This document shows positions 8,489 to 17,646 of a stretch of 64,000 nucleotides of DNA, piece after piece; position 1 is the stretch's first letter; the number at the start of each line of letters is the position of its first letter. The position numbers and the translations under genes are program-made. The notes beneath the pieces were generated by a model. The model saw nothing but the letters and a program-made list of their open reading frames with translations. It searched no databases and was not told the DNA's origin. The stretch is taken from the NCBI RefSeq assembly GCF_900155965.1, contig NZ_FTMG01000004.1:1-64000 (forward strand). The letters are read 5' to 3'. Source of the stretch: Mucilaginibacter lappiensis. Its GTDB lineage: Bacteria > Bacteroidota > Bacteroidia > Sphingobacteriales > Sphingobacteriaceae.

Positions 8489-8734
8489 CAAAAACAAATG
8501 TTTCCCTAACATTTAATATTATCTTGTTGTTGTAAGCCAATAAATAGTTGAATATTAATTCGTTGTATCGTAATTCGAAAACATTGTTTTGTTTTCGCTT
8601 ATGCTGATTTTTTTAAGCATCATAGCTTATTCATGGTGATGTATATTTAAGGTGTCTATTGGTTTGTAGAATCGTTTTTTCTATGAATAACATATATTAA
8701 ATATTAACAAACCAATTAAATTACCAAAATCACT

Positions 8735-10345
8735 ATGAAAATGATGTTAAACAAACTCGCAACAATTGTATTGTTATGCGGGACTGCATTTGTATGCTCC
8801 TGTAAAAAAGACCTGGTAGGTACTTCGGTCAACGGGGCAAAGAAATCAAACCCCCAAACCAAAGTAGTAAGCGGCGACTACACCTCAGAAAACGCCTACA
8901 GCCTCAATGTGGTCTATTTTGTACCCTCAGACCGGACTGCCATTACCGATTATCAAACCCGTTTAAGTAAATTATTACGCTGGGGGCAAGAGTTTTACCG
9001 GTCAAACATGATCCGTAACGGTTATAACACCACGTTCGGTATGTTTGTGAAAACAGCCGATACCTCATCTGTTCGTATTGTTGTTATTAACGGGCAAAGT
9101 CCGGCAAGTTCTTATACTTATAACAATAAAGGCACGGTTGAGCAGGAAATCAACAGTTATTTTACGGCTAACCCTACGCTTAAGGCCAGTGATCATTATT
9201 TAGTTATTATGCCCGTACCAGATATTAATGCTGCCGACGTACCCTTTTACGGGACCGGCCGATTTTGCTATGCATTGGATTATGCCAAATTTGATATCCA
9301 GTATATGGGGCAGGCCACAACCGATGGCAACCTGCTCACCAAATGGTTTGGCGGTATGATGCACGAGCTTGGTCATGGCTTAAACCTGCCGCATTCGCAC
9401 GAAACCAATACCGAGCATACAACTTTAGGTACCAACTTAATGGGGTCTGGAAATTATACACTGGGTTCGGCACCTACATTTATAAATCGTGCCGGCTCTG
9501 CTATTTTAAATAATTGCCAGGTGTTTTCTAAAACCGTAAAAACATTTTATAATACATCATCAGCGTCATTGACCTCTTTGAACGGAAGTGTAAGTAATGG
9601 CAATTTTATAGTTTCCGGCACTTTTACTACAACAGACGTTATAACTGCGGTTAATGTTTACCAGGACCCGGGACCTACCTATGGCGAGCCAAACAATAAT
9701 TATGATGCAGTAGCCTGGTCGGTAAATCCAACAGGAAACTCATTTATGGTGACCATGCCTATTTCGGAGCTTCAAAAAACTACGGGTGACTATGAATTAT
9801 TTGTATCATTAATTATGAGTAACGGAAACCGGACTACGGTAGGCTATTTGTATACCTTCAGCAATAATGTACCGGTGATCGGCTTTAATTTTGATCAGAC
9901 AACCGCACTAACTGATGGTATATATGAATTGAAAGCGGCCTGCGCACCCGGCCGCAACCTGGATGTAACCAGCAGCGGAACAGCCGATGGCACCAACGTG
10001 GCGGTTTATACCGATGGAAACACCAGTAATCAACGCTGGCAGATAACCAGTATTGGTAACGGATATTACAAGCTTGCTCCACAACATACTTCTGGAAAAG
10101 TGCTTGATGTGACAGGTGGTAGCAGTGCGTCAGGGGCCAATGTGGATATTTCTACGGACAGCGGTTCCAGTGCGCAGCAATGGAAAATTGTGAGTGTTGG
10201 CTCGGGCTATTATAAATTACAGCCGGCCTGTGCACCAACGCTATGCCTGGATGTTACCAGCGGAACAGATGCCAATAACAATGTAGAAATCTATACAGAT
10301 AATGGAGGAGGTGCCCAACAGTGGCGATTTGAAAAGATCAATTAA
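8735..10345 (+). CDS. Lipoprotein zinc metallopeptidase with C-terminal ricin-type lectin domain
   Basis: A 536-residue exported protein. The lipoprotein signal ends at Cys23 (lipobox VCSC). A metzincin-like zinc site HELGHGLNLPH has H210, E211, H214 and H220, with Asn where most metzincins have Gly. A plausible Met-turn, TNLMGSG, follows about 25 residues later. From about residue 394 a ricin B-type beta-trefoil has three QxW repeats (QRW, QQW, QQW), implying binding to sugar chains. The predicted role is surface proteolysis of glycoproteins or host/plant polymers. The exact peptidase family is uncertain. It probably shares regulation with the GH89 gene through the CAAACGTTTG sites and is closed by a strong terminator. 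Confidence 0.83.
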   Translation: MKMMLNKLATIVLLCGTAFVCSCKKDLVGTSVNGAKKSNPQTKVVSGDYTSENAYSLNVVYFVPSDRTAITDYQTRLSKLLRWGQEFYRSNMIRNGYNTTFGMFVKTADTSSVRIVVINGQSPASSYTYNNKGTVEQEINSYFTANPTLKASDHYLVIMPVPDINAADVPFYGTGRFCYALDYAKFDIQYMGQATTDGNLLTKWFGGMMHELGHGLNLPHSHETNTEHTTLGTNLMGSGNYTLGSAPTFINRAGSAILNNCQVFSKTVKTFYNTSSASLTSLNGSVSNGNFIVSGTFTTTDVITAVNVYQDPGPTYGEPNNNYDAVAWSVNPTGNSFMVTMPISELQKTTGDYELFVSLIMSNGNRTTVGYLYTFSNNVPVIGFNFDQTTALTDGIYELKAACAPGRNLDVTSSGTADGTNVAVYTDGNTSNQRWQITSIGNGYYKLAPQHTSGKVLDVTGGSSASGANVDISTDSGSSAQQWKIVSVGSGYYKLQPACAPTLCLDVTSGTDANNNVEIYTDNGGGAQQWRFEKIN

Positions 10346-10358
10346 TATATTGCACTAA

Positions 10359-10408
10359 GTACAAAAAGAGGGGTTTCGTCTTGCTGACGAAACCCCTCTT
10401 TTTTGTAC
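10359..10408 (+). terminator. Intrinsic terminator of the metallopeptidase gene
   Basis: A long hairpin with arms around AGAGGGGTTTCGTC and GACGAAACCCCTCT and a 5-nt loop TTGCT, followed by TTTTTTG. It lies 13 bp after the stop codon. Confidence 0.88.
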
Positions 10409-10494
10409 CTGGTTTTAATAATCTGTCTCCGGAGCGTAATACTTCTCTCTCTTTATAAATCAAGTTAGGCTTTAATAAATGATATTATAATACC

Positions 10495-10542
10495 TATAAG
10501 CAGTAGTGCTGTATGTATATACATACAGCACTACTGCTTATA
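10495..10542. repeat. 48-bp perfect palindrome without loop
   Basis: Arms 10495-10518 and 10519-10542 are exact reverse complements (24 bp each) with no spacer; the centre reads GTATGTAT|ATACATAC. No T-run follows, so it is not an ordinary terminator. Function unknown. Confidence 0.85.
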
Positions 10543-10706
10543 CTACTATTGAATTGGCTGTATTTTAACAATTTATAGATATGTTTTTATTTGCATCAAT
10601 AAAATTTCTTCATGAGAAAGTAAAGTTCATTATTTATTAATCTAAAAGAAATACAAAACCACTTGTTGTTATATAAAAATATCATACATTGCGCTTATTA
10701 TTTACC

Positions 10707-10724
10707 TAATAAAACGTTTTATTA
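10707..10724. promoter_or_regulatory. LacI-like operator TAATAAAACGTTTTATTA
   Basis: A perfect 18-bp palindrome centred on CG, about 135 bp upstream of the aminotransferase ATG. It shares the AAACGTTT core with the sites at 6057, 8303 and 8469 but has different flanks, so a different LacI-family repressor is likely. Confidence 0.5.
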
Positions 10725-10858
10725 AGTTATTATAGGATAATATATTCTAATTTATTTGTTTATGGTGCTGAAAATTAGCCATATGGAATTTTATTGTCTA
10801 ATAAATAATTAATAAAAATTTATACAAACCAAATATTAACCATTTCTAACTTAAAAAC

Positions 10859-12094
10859 ATGTCCAACAACGTCACTTTTACTAAAGGTAGCGGCATTCGC
10901 CTCTACACCCCTGAAAATGAAGAGTACATCGACGGGGCTTCAGGAACATTTAACCTCTCACTGGGCTACAGTCACCCCGAATTGGTGGAGGTGCTTAAAC
11001 AACAGGTTGAAAATCTGATCCATGTATCATCGGCATTTACCGCCGAACTTGCGCAACAGGTACTGGATTGCATTTTGGATGAGGCGCCGGAGCATATTAC
11101 CGATGGCTGGATGCGCGATATTATCGGTTCAACCGCCAATGAGGGCGCAGTGAAGATCGCCAATAAATTTAACGGTAAAAACGAGGTAGTTAGCCTGTCG
11201 CTTTCTCATCACGGGCAAACGTTGTATACCACCAATATTTCAGGTAATGCATTCAGGCGAAAATCTTTTTCCAATACTATTTCTACCAAAAACGCCATTG
11301 TGCCTGCGCCATATTGCTATCGCTGTCCGTTTTCTGCTAAAGGGCCGGGTCAATGCGGTTTTTTATGTGCAGAGGCCATTTATGACTATGTAGAATACGG
11401 CAGTTCGGGCAGTGTATCGGCCATGGTGATGGAGCCTATACTGGGTAACGGCGGCAATATCGTACCTCCGGATGGATACTTTGAAAAAGTAAGACAAATC
11501 TGCGATGAGCTGGATATCACCCTCATCGCAGATGAGGTGCAGACGGGTATCGGCCGTACGGGTTATATGTTTGCCAGTGAGCATTATGACATTAAGCCCG
11601 ATATCATCACGCTGGCAAAAGGCCTGGGCGGTATTGGTATCCCGGCTGCTGCTATCCTGTATAAACCAGAGTACGCGGTACTGGAAAAATTCGAACATTC
11701 TTATACCTCGGGCGGTAATCTCTTGTCGCTAACTGCATCACAAAAAACAATGGAAGTGGTATCCAGAGAGGGTTTCCTGGAAAACGTACGCAGCTCCGGA
11801 ATCGTTCTCGGCGAATTACTGAACAAGCTTAAAGAGAATTACCCACGCATCATAGGCGATGTACGTGGTATAGGTTATATGTGGGGACTGGAGATCATCG
11901 ATAAAGATGGCGCTCCCGATCCGGCTTTAACCAACAAGATCATTGATATCGCTTTTGAAGATCACAGTCTCATTTTAAGGGGCTCCCGCTATGGTTTTGG
12001 CAATGTAGTTAAAGTGCGCCCGGCGCTTACCGCCACTGTTGATGATATTGAAGAGATCTATTCCCGTTTAAATAAAATTTTTAGTCAGATATAA
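10859..12094 (+). CDS. Class III PLP-dependent aminotransferase
   Basis: A 411-residue fold-type I aminotransferase of subgroup III. The PLP lysine is K254 in TLAKGLGG, and the ring-nitrogen aspartate is D225 in IADEVQTGIGRTG. A Cys-rich stretch with C153, C156, C166 and C170 (CYRCPF...CGFLC) is shared with a subset of class III enzymes such as dialkylglycine-decarboxylase-like and amine:pyruvate transaminases. It is the first gene of an operon with a zinc dehydrogenase 3 bp downstream, then a HAD phosphatase and an MFS carrier. That suggests amination of a ketone or aldehyde formed by the dehydrogenase, or the reverse. The substrate is unknown. Confidence 0.85.
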   Translation: MSNNVTFTKGSGIRLYTPENEEYIDGASGTFNLSLGYSHPELVEVLKQQVENLIHVSSAFTAELAQQVLDCILDEAPEHITDGWMRDIIGSTANEGAVKIANKFNGKNEVVSLSLSHHGQTLYTTNISGNAFRRKSFSNTISTKNAIVPAPYCYRCPFSAKGPGQCGFLCAEAIYDYVEYGSSGSVSAMVMEPILGNGGNIVPPDGYFEKVRQICDELDITLIADEVQTGIGRTGYMFASEHYDIKPDIITLAKGLGGIGIPAAAILYKPEYAVLEKFEHSYTSGGNLLSLTASQKTMEVVSREGFLENVRSSGIVLGELLNKLKENYPRIIGDVRGIGYMWGLEIIDKDGAPDPALTNKIIDIAFEDHSLILRGSRYGFGNVVKVRPALTATVDDIEEIYSRLNKIFSQI

Positions 12095-12097
12095 AAA

Positions 12098-13120
12098 ATG
12101 AAAGCAATTGTGTATAGCGGAGCCTGGGATATTGATATACAGGACAAAGCAGAACCGGAAATTACATTGCCTGATGAGGTGATTGTAGAAATTAAGGCTA
12201 CTGGTATTTGTGGTACAGACCTCAGTATCATCTCGGGCGAATACATGGCAAAACCCAACGTGATCATCGGCCATGAATCGGCAGGTGTTATTGTAGCCAA
12301 AGGTAGTGGGGTTGAAAGCTGCGAAGTGGGGCAGCGGGTGATCATTGACCCAACCTATTTTTGTGGTTATTGCGAAAATTGTCGCAGAGGGCAGCGCAAC
12401 CATTGCCTGCATAAATCAAGCACCGAAGCAGGTGTATCTATCGATGGTACTTTTACCAAGTATTTTAAAACTACCAAACATTTTATTTATCCGCTCAATG
12501 ACAATATTCCGTTTGAACAGGGCGCCATGTCTGAACCACTGAGCTGTGTACTCACCGCTGTAAAAAAACTGGCGGTAACACCCTTTATGCGTACGGCGAT
12601 ATTGGGCGGCGGTCCTATTGGTTTGTTGTTTTACATGGCCCTTACACAGCATGGTGTACAGGAAGGCGTCATCTATGAAGCATCGCGTCAAAGGATCAAG
12701 CTGATAGAAGAAAACAACGTTTTATCTAAACATTGGAAGATAGAACCGGCCTTTATCCCACAAAAAAATCAGTACGACCTGATCATCGATACTACTGGTT
12801 CTTTGCTCGAAAAATCGATGCAGGCCATCGCCGATGGTGGTAAAATATCCATGATGGGCTTGCGTAATAATCAGCAGACTATTAATCCGCGGGAAATAGC
12901 CGATCGCAGTATTTCTATTATTGGATCAATTGACTCGATGGATACCTTTAAGCACGCGGTTGATATGATCAATGGCGGACGAATGGGCCTGGAAAAGATC
13001 ATCACGAACGATTATAACCTGGACGATTTTAAGCTGGCCATTGAACACTTAGGTGTAAATGTCGGCACGCGTGAACGCAGTAATAACATTTCGAGCTTAA
13101 AATCGGTAATCACTATTTAA
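12098..13120 (+). CDS. Zinc-dependent medium-chain alcohol/polyol dehydrogenase
   Basis: A 340-residue MDR enzyme. Catalytic zinc ligands are C38 (GICGTD) and H59-E60 (GHES). The structural zinc lobe is complete, with C89, C92, C95 and C103. The Rossmann loop is LGGGPIGLL. Threonine, sorbitol and 2-deoxy-scyllo-inosamine dehydrogenases have similar length and layout, but the sequence alone does not choose between them. It starts 3 bp after the aminotransferase stop, so translational coupling is likely. The pairing implies successive oxidation and transamination of the same hydroxyl carbon. Confidence 0.85.
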   Translation: MKAIVYSGAWDIDIQDKAEPEITLPDEVIVEIKATGICGTDLSIISGEYMAKPNVIIGHESAGVIVAKGSGVESCEVGQRVIIDPTYFCGYCENCRRGQRNHCLHKSSTEAGVSIDGTFTKYFKTTKHFIYPLNDNIPFEQGAMSEPLSCVLTAVKKLAVTPFMRTAILGGGPIGLLFYMALTQHGVQEGVIYEASRQRIKLIEENNVLSKHWKIEPAFIPQKNQYDLIIDTTGSLLEKSMQAIADGGKISMMGLRNNQQTINPREIADRSISIIGSIDSMDTFKHAVDMINGGRMGLEKIITNDYNLDDFKLAIEHLGVNVGTRERSNNISSLKSVITI

Positions 13121-13154
13121 CAATTTTTTAATAATACCCTATTCAAATCAAATC

Positions 13155-13838
13155 ATGAGATATATTATATTTGATATCGACGGAACACTAACCGATACTA
13201 CAGAAGTTGACGACCGTTGTTTTACACAAGCTTTAGAAGATGTATTTGGTTTTAAAGGCTTTGAAACCAATTACGGTCATTATGTAAATACGACAGATTC
13301 TGGTATTATTGATCAGTTATTCCAGGAGCAGCATCAGCGTAGCTTTACCGAAATGGAACGGGACGAGTTTATCAGTCATTTTTGTAAATTGCTGTATGAG
13401 GCTTACATGCAGGAAAAGCATTGTATGAAAGAAATACCCAAAGCTGCCGCAATCATTAATACGCTTTGCGGACAGGAGGGGGTAAGCATTGGTTTAGCCA
13501 CCGGTGGCTGGCGCGAATCTGCTTTATTCAAGCTACGTTGTGCCGGTATAAATATGGAAGGCTGTGTTGCAGCTTCCTTCGCCCAGGATGCCAAAGCCAG
13601 ACGTGATATTATTGGCAATACCATCAGGCAGATGAACGACCTGCATAACCTGGAGGTACCTATGAGCGATATTGTTTATGTGGGTGATGGTCGTTGGGAT
13701 TATGAAGCCACAAAGCAACTGGGTATCCGTTTCATTGGTATCAACAATAAAAAACTGGCTGAGATCAGTGATATTGTCAAGCTCAATGATTATGAGGAAA
13801 TCCATCAACATCTCTGGAACCAGACTGTACCCGCTTAA
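13155..13838 (+). CDS. HAD family hydrolase (phosphatase)
   Basis: A 227-residue haloacid-dehalogenase-like protein. Motif I FDIDGTLTDT supplies nucleophile D7 and acid/base D9, and motif IV is YVGDGRWDYEAT. A helical cap lies between them, as in phosphoglycolate-phosphatase-like members. It is the third gene of the operon, 34 bp after the dehydrogenase, and presumably removes a phosphate from a pathway intermediate. A hairpin terminator follows, so the MFS gene may be expressed at a lower level. Confidence 0.85.
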   Translation: MRYIIFDIDGTLTDTTEVDDRCFTQALEDVFGFKGFETNYGHYVNTTDSGIIDQLFQEQHQRSFTEMERDEFISHFCKLLYEAYMQEKHCMKEIPKAAAIINTLCGQEGVSIGLATGGWRESALFKLRCAGINMEGCVAASFAQDAKARRDIIGNTIRQMNDLHNLEVPMSDIVYVGDGRWDYEATKQLGIRFIGINNKKLAEISDIVKLNDYEEIHQHLWNQTVPA

Positions 13839-13853
13839 TAATTAATTTATGAT

Positions 13854-13887
13854 ACCTGTCCGGAATAATTAAACACTCCGGACAGGT
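13854..13887 (+). terminator. Hairpin terminator or operon attenuator
   Basis: An 11-bp perfect stem (ACCTGTCCGGA / TCCGGACAGGT) with a 12-nt loop, followed by TATTTTGAT. It lies between the HAD and MFS genes and may reduce read-through rather than end the operon. Confidence 0.7.
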
Positions 13888-13924
13888 TATTTTGATACCG
13901 CCCTTTGGGTTTTTAAATAAATAT

Positions 13925-15085
13925 ATGTTGTCATCATTATCCACTCCGTCTGTTGATATCAAGCGCTCGCATCGCATCGCTACCTGTATATTTTTCTTTA
14001 TTTGTGGTTTAACTTATTCCAGCTGGACCTGTCGAATCCACGACCTGAAATCGTTTTTTAGCTTAAACAATGCCGAACTGGGAAGCGTATTATTTGCTTT
14101 ACCCATAGGTTTACTTACCAGCTTACCCATTTCGGGCTGGATGGTAACCAAGTATAAAAGTCGCAGAGTGCTGATAGCTGCGGGAATACTCTTTCCGTTG
14201 GTTTTATGTATGATTGGTTTGATAACCCATATCTGGCAATTGGTTATCGTGCTGTTTTGCTTTGGGTTTTTAAATAATGTTTTTGAAGTAGCTATGAATA
14301 CCCAGGCTGTAGGCATCGAATCTTTATACGGCCGCTCTATCATGGCTTCATTTCATGGTTTGTGGAGTCTGGCCGGTTTTAGCGGTGTGGCGATAGGTAC
14401 GCTGGCTATAAACCTGCAATGGCCACTCTGGATGCATTATGTAATCATTGGTGTATTATGCTGGATCATGGTCATAGTTTCCTATAAAAACCTGCTGCCA
14501 GAGGACGAAGCATCAGAATCGCAGCCCCTGTTTGCCAAGCCCGATTATAATATCCTGAAATTGGGTTTTATCGCTTTCGCCAGCCTCATAACAGAAGGAA
14601 CGATGTTTGACTGGAGCGGGGTTTATTTTCAGAAGGTGGTGACCGTACCCGAAACCCTCACTACTGTAGGTAGTATAGCCTTTATGGCTACTATGGCGGC
14701 GGGAAGGTTTACTGCCGATGGATTAGTAACAAAATATGGGGTCAGCAAAATTTTGCAGTTCAGCGGCGTTATCAGCACATCGGGTTTGTTGCTTGCGGTT
14801 ATCTTTCCTAATATCTATACGGCAACCATAGGTTTCTTAATGGTAGGCATAGGCGTATCATCAGTAGTGCCATTGGTGTTGGCTATAGCAGGTAAATCAA
14901 AAACGCTGGCACCCGGAATTGCTATTGCGGCAGTATCAACAGTTGGTTTTTTGGGTTTTCTGATAGGGCCTCCTTTGATTGGCTTTATTGCCCAGGCAAC
15001 TAGTTTGCGCTGGTCTTTTGCCCTGATCGCTTTATTAGGTTTGGGTACAAGCTTTATGGCTGGTCAAATCAAAAAGATGATATGA
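13925..15085 (+). CDS. MFS transporter, fucose-permease-like
   Basis: A 386-residue integral membrane protein with twelve predicted helices and the general layout of sugar/proton MFS carriers of the FucP/YbjJ-like group. I choose the ATG at 13925; an in-frame TTG at 13892 falls directly behind the terminator stem and adds an unlikely N-terminus. It is the fourth gene of the aminotransferase-dehydrogenase-HAD set, so it may import the substrate or export the product. It ends 3 bp before the convergent permease gene. Confidence 0.8.
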   Translation: MLSSLSTPSVDIKRSHRIATCIFFFICGLTYSSWTCRIHDLKSFFSLNNAELGSVLFALPIGLLTSLPISGWMVTKYKSRRVLIAAGILFPLVLCMIGLITHIWQLVIVLFCFGFLNNVFEVAMNTQAVGIESLYGRSIMASFHGLWSLAGFSGVAIGTLAINLQWPLWMHYVIIGVLCWIMVIVSYKNLLPEDEASESQPLFAKPDYNILKLGFIAFASLITEGTMFDWSGVYFQKVVTVPETLTTVGSIAFMATMAAGRFTADGLVTKYGVSKILQFSGVISTSGLLLAVIFPNIYTATIGFLMVGIGVSSVVPLVLAIAGKSKTLAPGIAIAAVSTVGFLGFLIGPPLIGFIAQATSLRWSFALIALLGLGTSFMAGQIKKMI

Positions 15086-15088
15086 TGA

Positions 15089-17452
15089 TCATTCTGTTCT
15101 CAAGCTCTTTATAGGATTAACAATGGCTGCTTTTATAGATTCATAACTAACCGTAAGCCACGCAATACTTAAAGCTGCCAGGGATGCGATGAAAAATACT
15201 AACCAGCCCACATGGATATGATAAGCAAAACCTGCCAGCCAGCTGTTTACCGCGTACCAGGAAAGAGGTATGGCGATAAAGATTGCGATAAAGATGAGCC
15301 TGGTAATACTGGCTGACAATAAATAAACCAGGTTAAATACAGATGCGCCCAATACTTTGCGCACGCCAATCTCCTTGGTACGCTGCTCGGCCATAAAGGC
15401 AGATAAGCCGTATAAGCCCAGGCAGGAGATAAAAATACCAAGAGCAGCAAAAAGATTAAAAATGTTACCCATCTGTTGTTCTCCCTTATAGAGATTAGAT
15501 AGGTCCTGGTCAAGAAAGTCAAATTTGAAAGGATAGGCTGGGTTAAGTTCCTGACTTATGCTTGATAGCGCCTGTACGGTTGCGTTGGTTTTACCGGGTA
15601 ATGTTCTTATCATCACATAGCCACCTATTTTATTAAAAGGCATTACCAAAGGTTCTATAGCCTGCTGAACCGGTTTAAAATTAAAGTCTTTCACCACACC
15701 AATGATGGTACCCTTATTACCCCAAAGCGTTAATGATTTACCTATTGCTGTACTAGCATTTAAACCCATAACGCTCAGCATTTTTTCGTTAACCATGTAA
15801 TTATTTGAATCAGCCTTAAATGCTCTTGAAAAACTTCGGCCCGCCGCTAACTTCATCCGGAATGTATGCGTAAAATCCTCGTCTACACCCATTACCGGGA
15901 AACTTAATTGCGAGCGGGGATCTTTGCCGTCCCAGTCTACACTAACCGTCCAGCCGCCCAGGTTGGTGGGCAGGTCGGTAATAACGGCAAAATCACTGGT
16001 GAGCGGGTTCTGTTTTAATTCATTTTTAAAAGCTTGTTGTTTCTTCCAGATATCGCCGGTCATCGGTACATACAGGAGATTAGCTTTGTCAAATCCGGGA
16101 TTTCTGTCTCTGATAAATTTAAGCTGATTGTAGATAACTACGGTGCCTACGAGCAATACAATGGAAACCATAAATTGGATGACGACCAAAGTATTGCGAA
16201 AGAGCAAATTGCCGCCCATTGATTTTACATTCCCCTTGAGCACTTTAACCGGATTAAAACCCGAAAGGAAAAGGGCGGGGTAGCTGCCAGAGATGAGACC
16301 GGTTAGCAAAGCTATACCCAAAAGACTTATCCAAAGTTTTGCATCCGATATATCGATGGCGAGTTTTCTGTTGGCCAGTTCATTGAATATTGGCAGAAAT
16401 AAAATAACAATCCCAAGCGCAAACAATAAGGACAGAAAGGAAATAAATACCGACTCGCTTAAAAACTGGATGATTAACTGCCCTCGTATAGCGCCTGCAA
16501 CTTTGCGTAAGCCAATTTCTTTAGCCCTGCGTGCCGAACGTGCTGTAGCCAGGTTCATAAAATTGATGCAAGCTACTACCAATATCAGAATAGCGACAAT
16601 AAAAAAGATGTTTACATATTGCGCATTCCCATGTCCCGGCAAATCGCCCTGCTGTTCAGGGGCCAGGTGAATTTTGGTTAAAGGTTGTAATTGGAATGTG
16701 GCCTTCATCGAATCATGTTTGCGAAAGATTTGATCAATTTGTTTTTCCAACCTTAATAAATTGGAAGCAGACGGATCAAAATTTTTATCTAATTGAACGT
16801 AATCGTAAAAATTAAAGTTATTCCATACACTATTTTTCAAATCATTATTGGTTCTGGCTAAGGACGTCATTGGAAGAATGAAATCAAATTGCAGATCGGA
16901 GTTAGGAGGGATATTGGCCAAAACGCCTGTTACAATTACGTTTTCTTTGTTGTCTTTTCGTATTACCTTGCCAATAGGATCTTCTTTGCCAAAGTATTTT
17001 GTGGCCATTTCCTGTGATATTAAAGCGCCATCTACTTGTTTTAATGCTGTGTTCCGGTCGCCCTTCACCAAGGGATACGAAAACACATCCATGAAACTCG
17101 GGTCGGCATAAAACACGCGTTCTTCCTGAAATTTTTTGTTGCCTGTTTCCAGCAGGGTAGTGTTGCTTGGTTGTATACGAACTGTGTTTTTAACTACCGG
17201 CATTTCTGCTTTCAAACCGGCAGGCATACCTGCCGGGGTTCCTACAGTTTTAGAATCAACCAGATTACAGCTTATACGGTATATCTGGTTGGCATTTTTG
17301 TGGAACTTATCGTAGCTGAATTCATTTTGTACCCAAAGCAAAATTAGGATACTTGATGCCAGGCCTACCGCTAAACCGGTTATGTTAATAAGAGAATAGG
17401 CTTTATCCCTGATGATATTCCTGTAAGCAAGTTTGAAATATGTTTTTAGCAT
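15089..17452 (-). CDS. ABC transporter permease, FtsX/MacB type
   Basis: A 787-residue permease of the MacB-PCD/FtsX family with eight predicted helices and two periplasmic domains. The N-terminus LAYRNIIRDKAYSLINITGL and the repeated blocks RAKEIGLRKVAGA and RTKEIGVRKVLGA are the typical twin FtsX signatures in Bacteroidota. These proteins power mechanotransmission across the envelope with a separate ATPase, which is not encoded next to it here. Three GTACGG half-sites lie upstream (17559-17594). It is probably monocistronic; the cargo is unknown. Confidence 0.9.
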   Translation of the reverse strand: MLKTYFKLAYRNIIRDKAYSLINITGLAVGLASSILILLWVQNEFSYDKFHKNANQIYRISCNLVDSKTVGTPAGMPAGLKAEMPVVKNTVRIQPSNTTLLETGNKKFQEERVFYADPSFMDVFSYPLVKGDRNTALKQVDGALISQEMATKYFGKEDPIGKVIRKDNKENVIVTGVLANIPPNSDLQFDFILPMTSLARTNNDLKNSVWNNFNFYDYVQLDKNFDPSASNLLRLEKQIDQIFRKHDSMKATFQLQPLTKIHLAPEQQGDLPGHGNAQYVNIFFIVAILILVVACINFMNLATARSARRAKEIGLRKVAGAIRGQLIIQFLSESVFISFLSLLFALGIVILFLPIFNELANRKLAIDISDAKLWISLLGIALLTGLISGSYPALFLSGFNPVKVLKGNVKSMGGNLLFRNTLVVIQFMVSIVLLVGTVVIYNQLKFIRDRNPGFDKANLLYVPMTGDIWKKQQAFKNELKQNPLTSDFAVITDLPTNLGGWTVSVDWDGKDPRSQLSFPVMGVDEDFTHTFRMKLAAGRSFSRAFKADSNNYMVNEKMLSVMGLNASTAIGKSLTLWGNKGTIIGVVKDFNFKPVQQAIEPLVMPFNKIGGYVMIRTLPGKTNATVQALSSISQELNPAYPFKFDFLDQDLSNLYKGEQQMGNIFNLFAALGIFISCLGLYGLSAFMAEQRTKEIGVRKVLGASVFNLVYLLSASITRLIFIAIFIAIPLSWYAVNSWLAGFAYHIHVGWLVFFIASLAALSIAWLTVSYESIKAAIVNPIKSLRTE

Positions 17453-17558
17453 GGCCTGGCCGATTTAAAATGTATCGATATTTTAGGCATGCCAATAACG
17501 TGCCTTTATTTAAAACTGTTGATTATTAATGATTTATATCTTTTAAAAATGATCGATT

Positions 17559-17594
17559 GTACGGAAATGTTACAGTTACCGTACGTTGCCGTAC
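17559..17594. promoter_or_regulatory. Cluster of three GTACGG half-sites
   Basis: GTACGG at 17559-17564, then CCGTAC at 17579-17584 and again at 17589-17594, about 110-140 bp upstream of the FtsX-like permease ATG. The first and second form an inverted repeat with a 14-nt spacer; the second and third are direct repeats 10 bp apart, one helical turn. It looks like a binding site for a dimeric regulator. Confidence 0.4.
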
Positions 17595-17646
17595 AGAAAT
17601 AGTTTAGGTAAATTTAATTAATAATAAGGAGTTGCTTGATGTAGCG

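Larger units (their letters stand above)
8271..8734. other. AT-rich regulatory spacer with two operators
   Basis: 464 bp without a supportable gene between the GH89 and metallopeptidase genes. It holds two strong CAAACGTTTG-type palindromes (8303-8314, 8469-8488) and otherwise only AT-rich sequence, presumably the promoter and leader of the next gene. No terminator hairpin follows the GH89 stop, so read-through is possible. Confidence 0.6.
10346..10858. other. AT-rich spacer with terminator, giant palindrome and operator
   Basis: 513 bp with no supportable gene. In order it holds the terminator of the metallopeptidase gene, a 48-bp loopless palindrome (10495-10542), an AT-rich stretch, and an 18-bp CG-centred palindrome (10707-10724) upstream of the aminotransferase operon. 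Confidence 0.6.

Noticed and set aside
10495..10542. Intrinsic terminator reading of the 48-bp palindrome
   Set aside because: No T-run on either side and a true terminator lies 87 bp upstream; a loopless stem is also unusual for termination.
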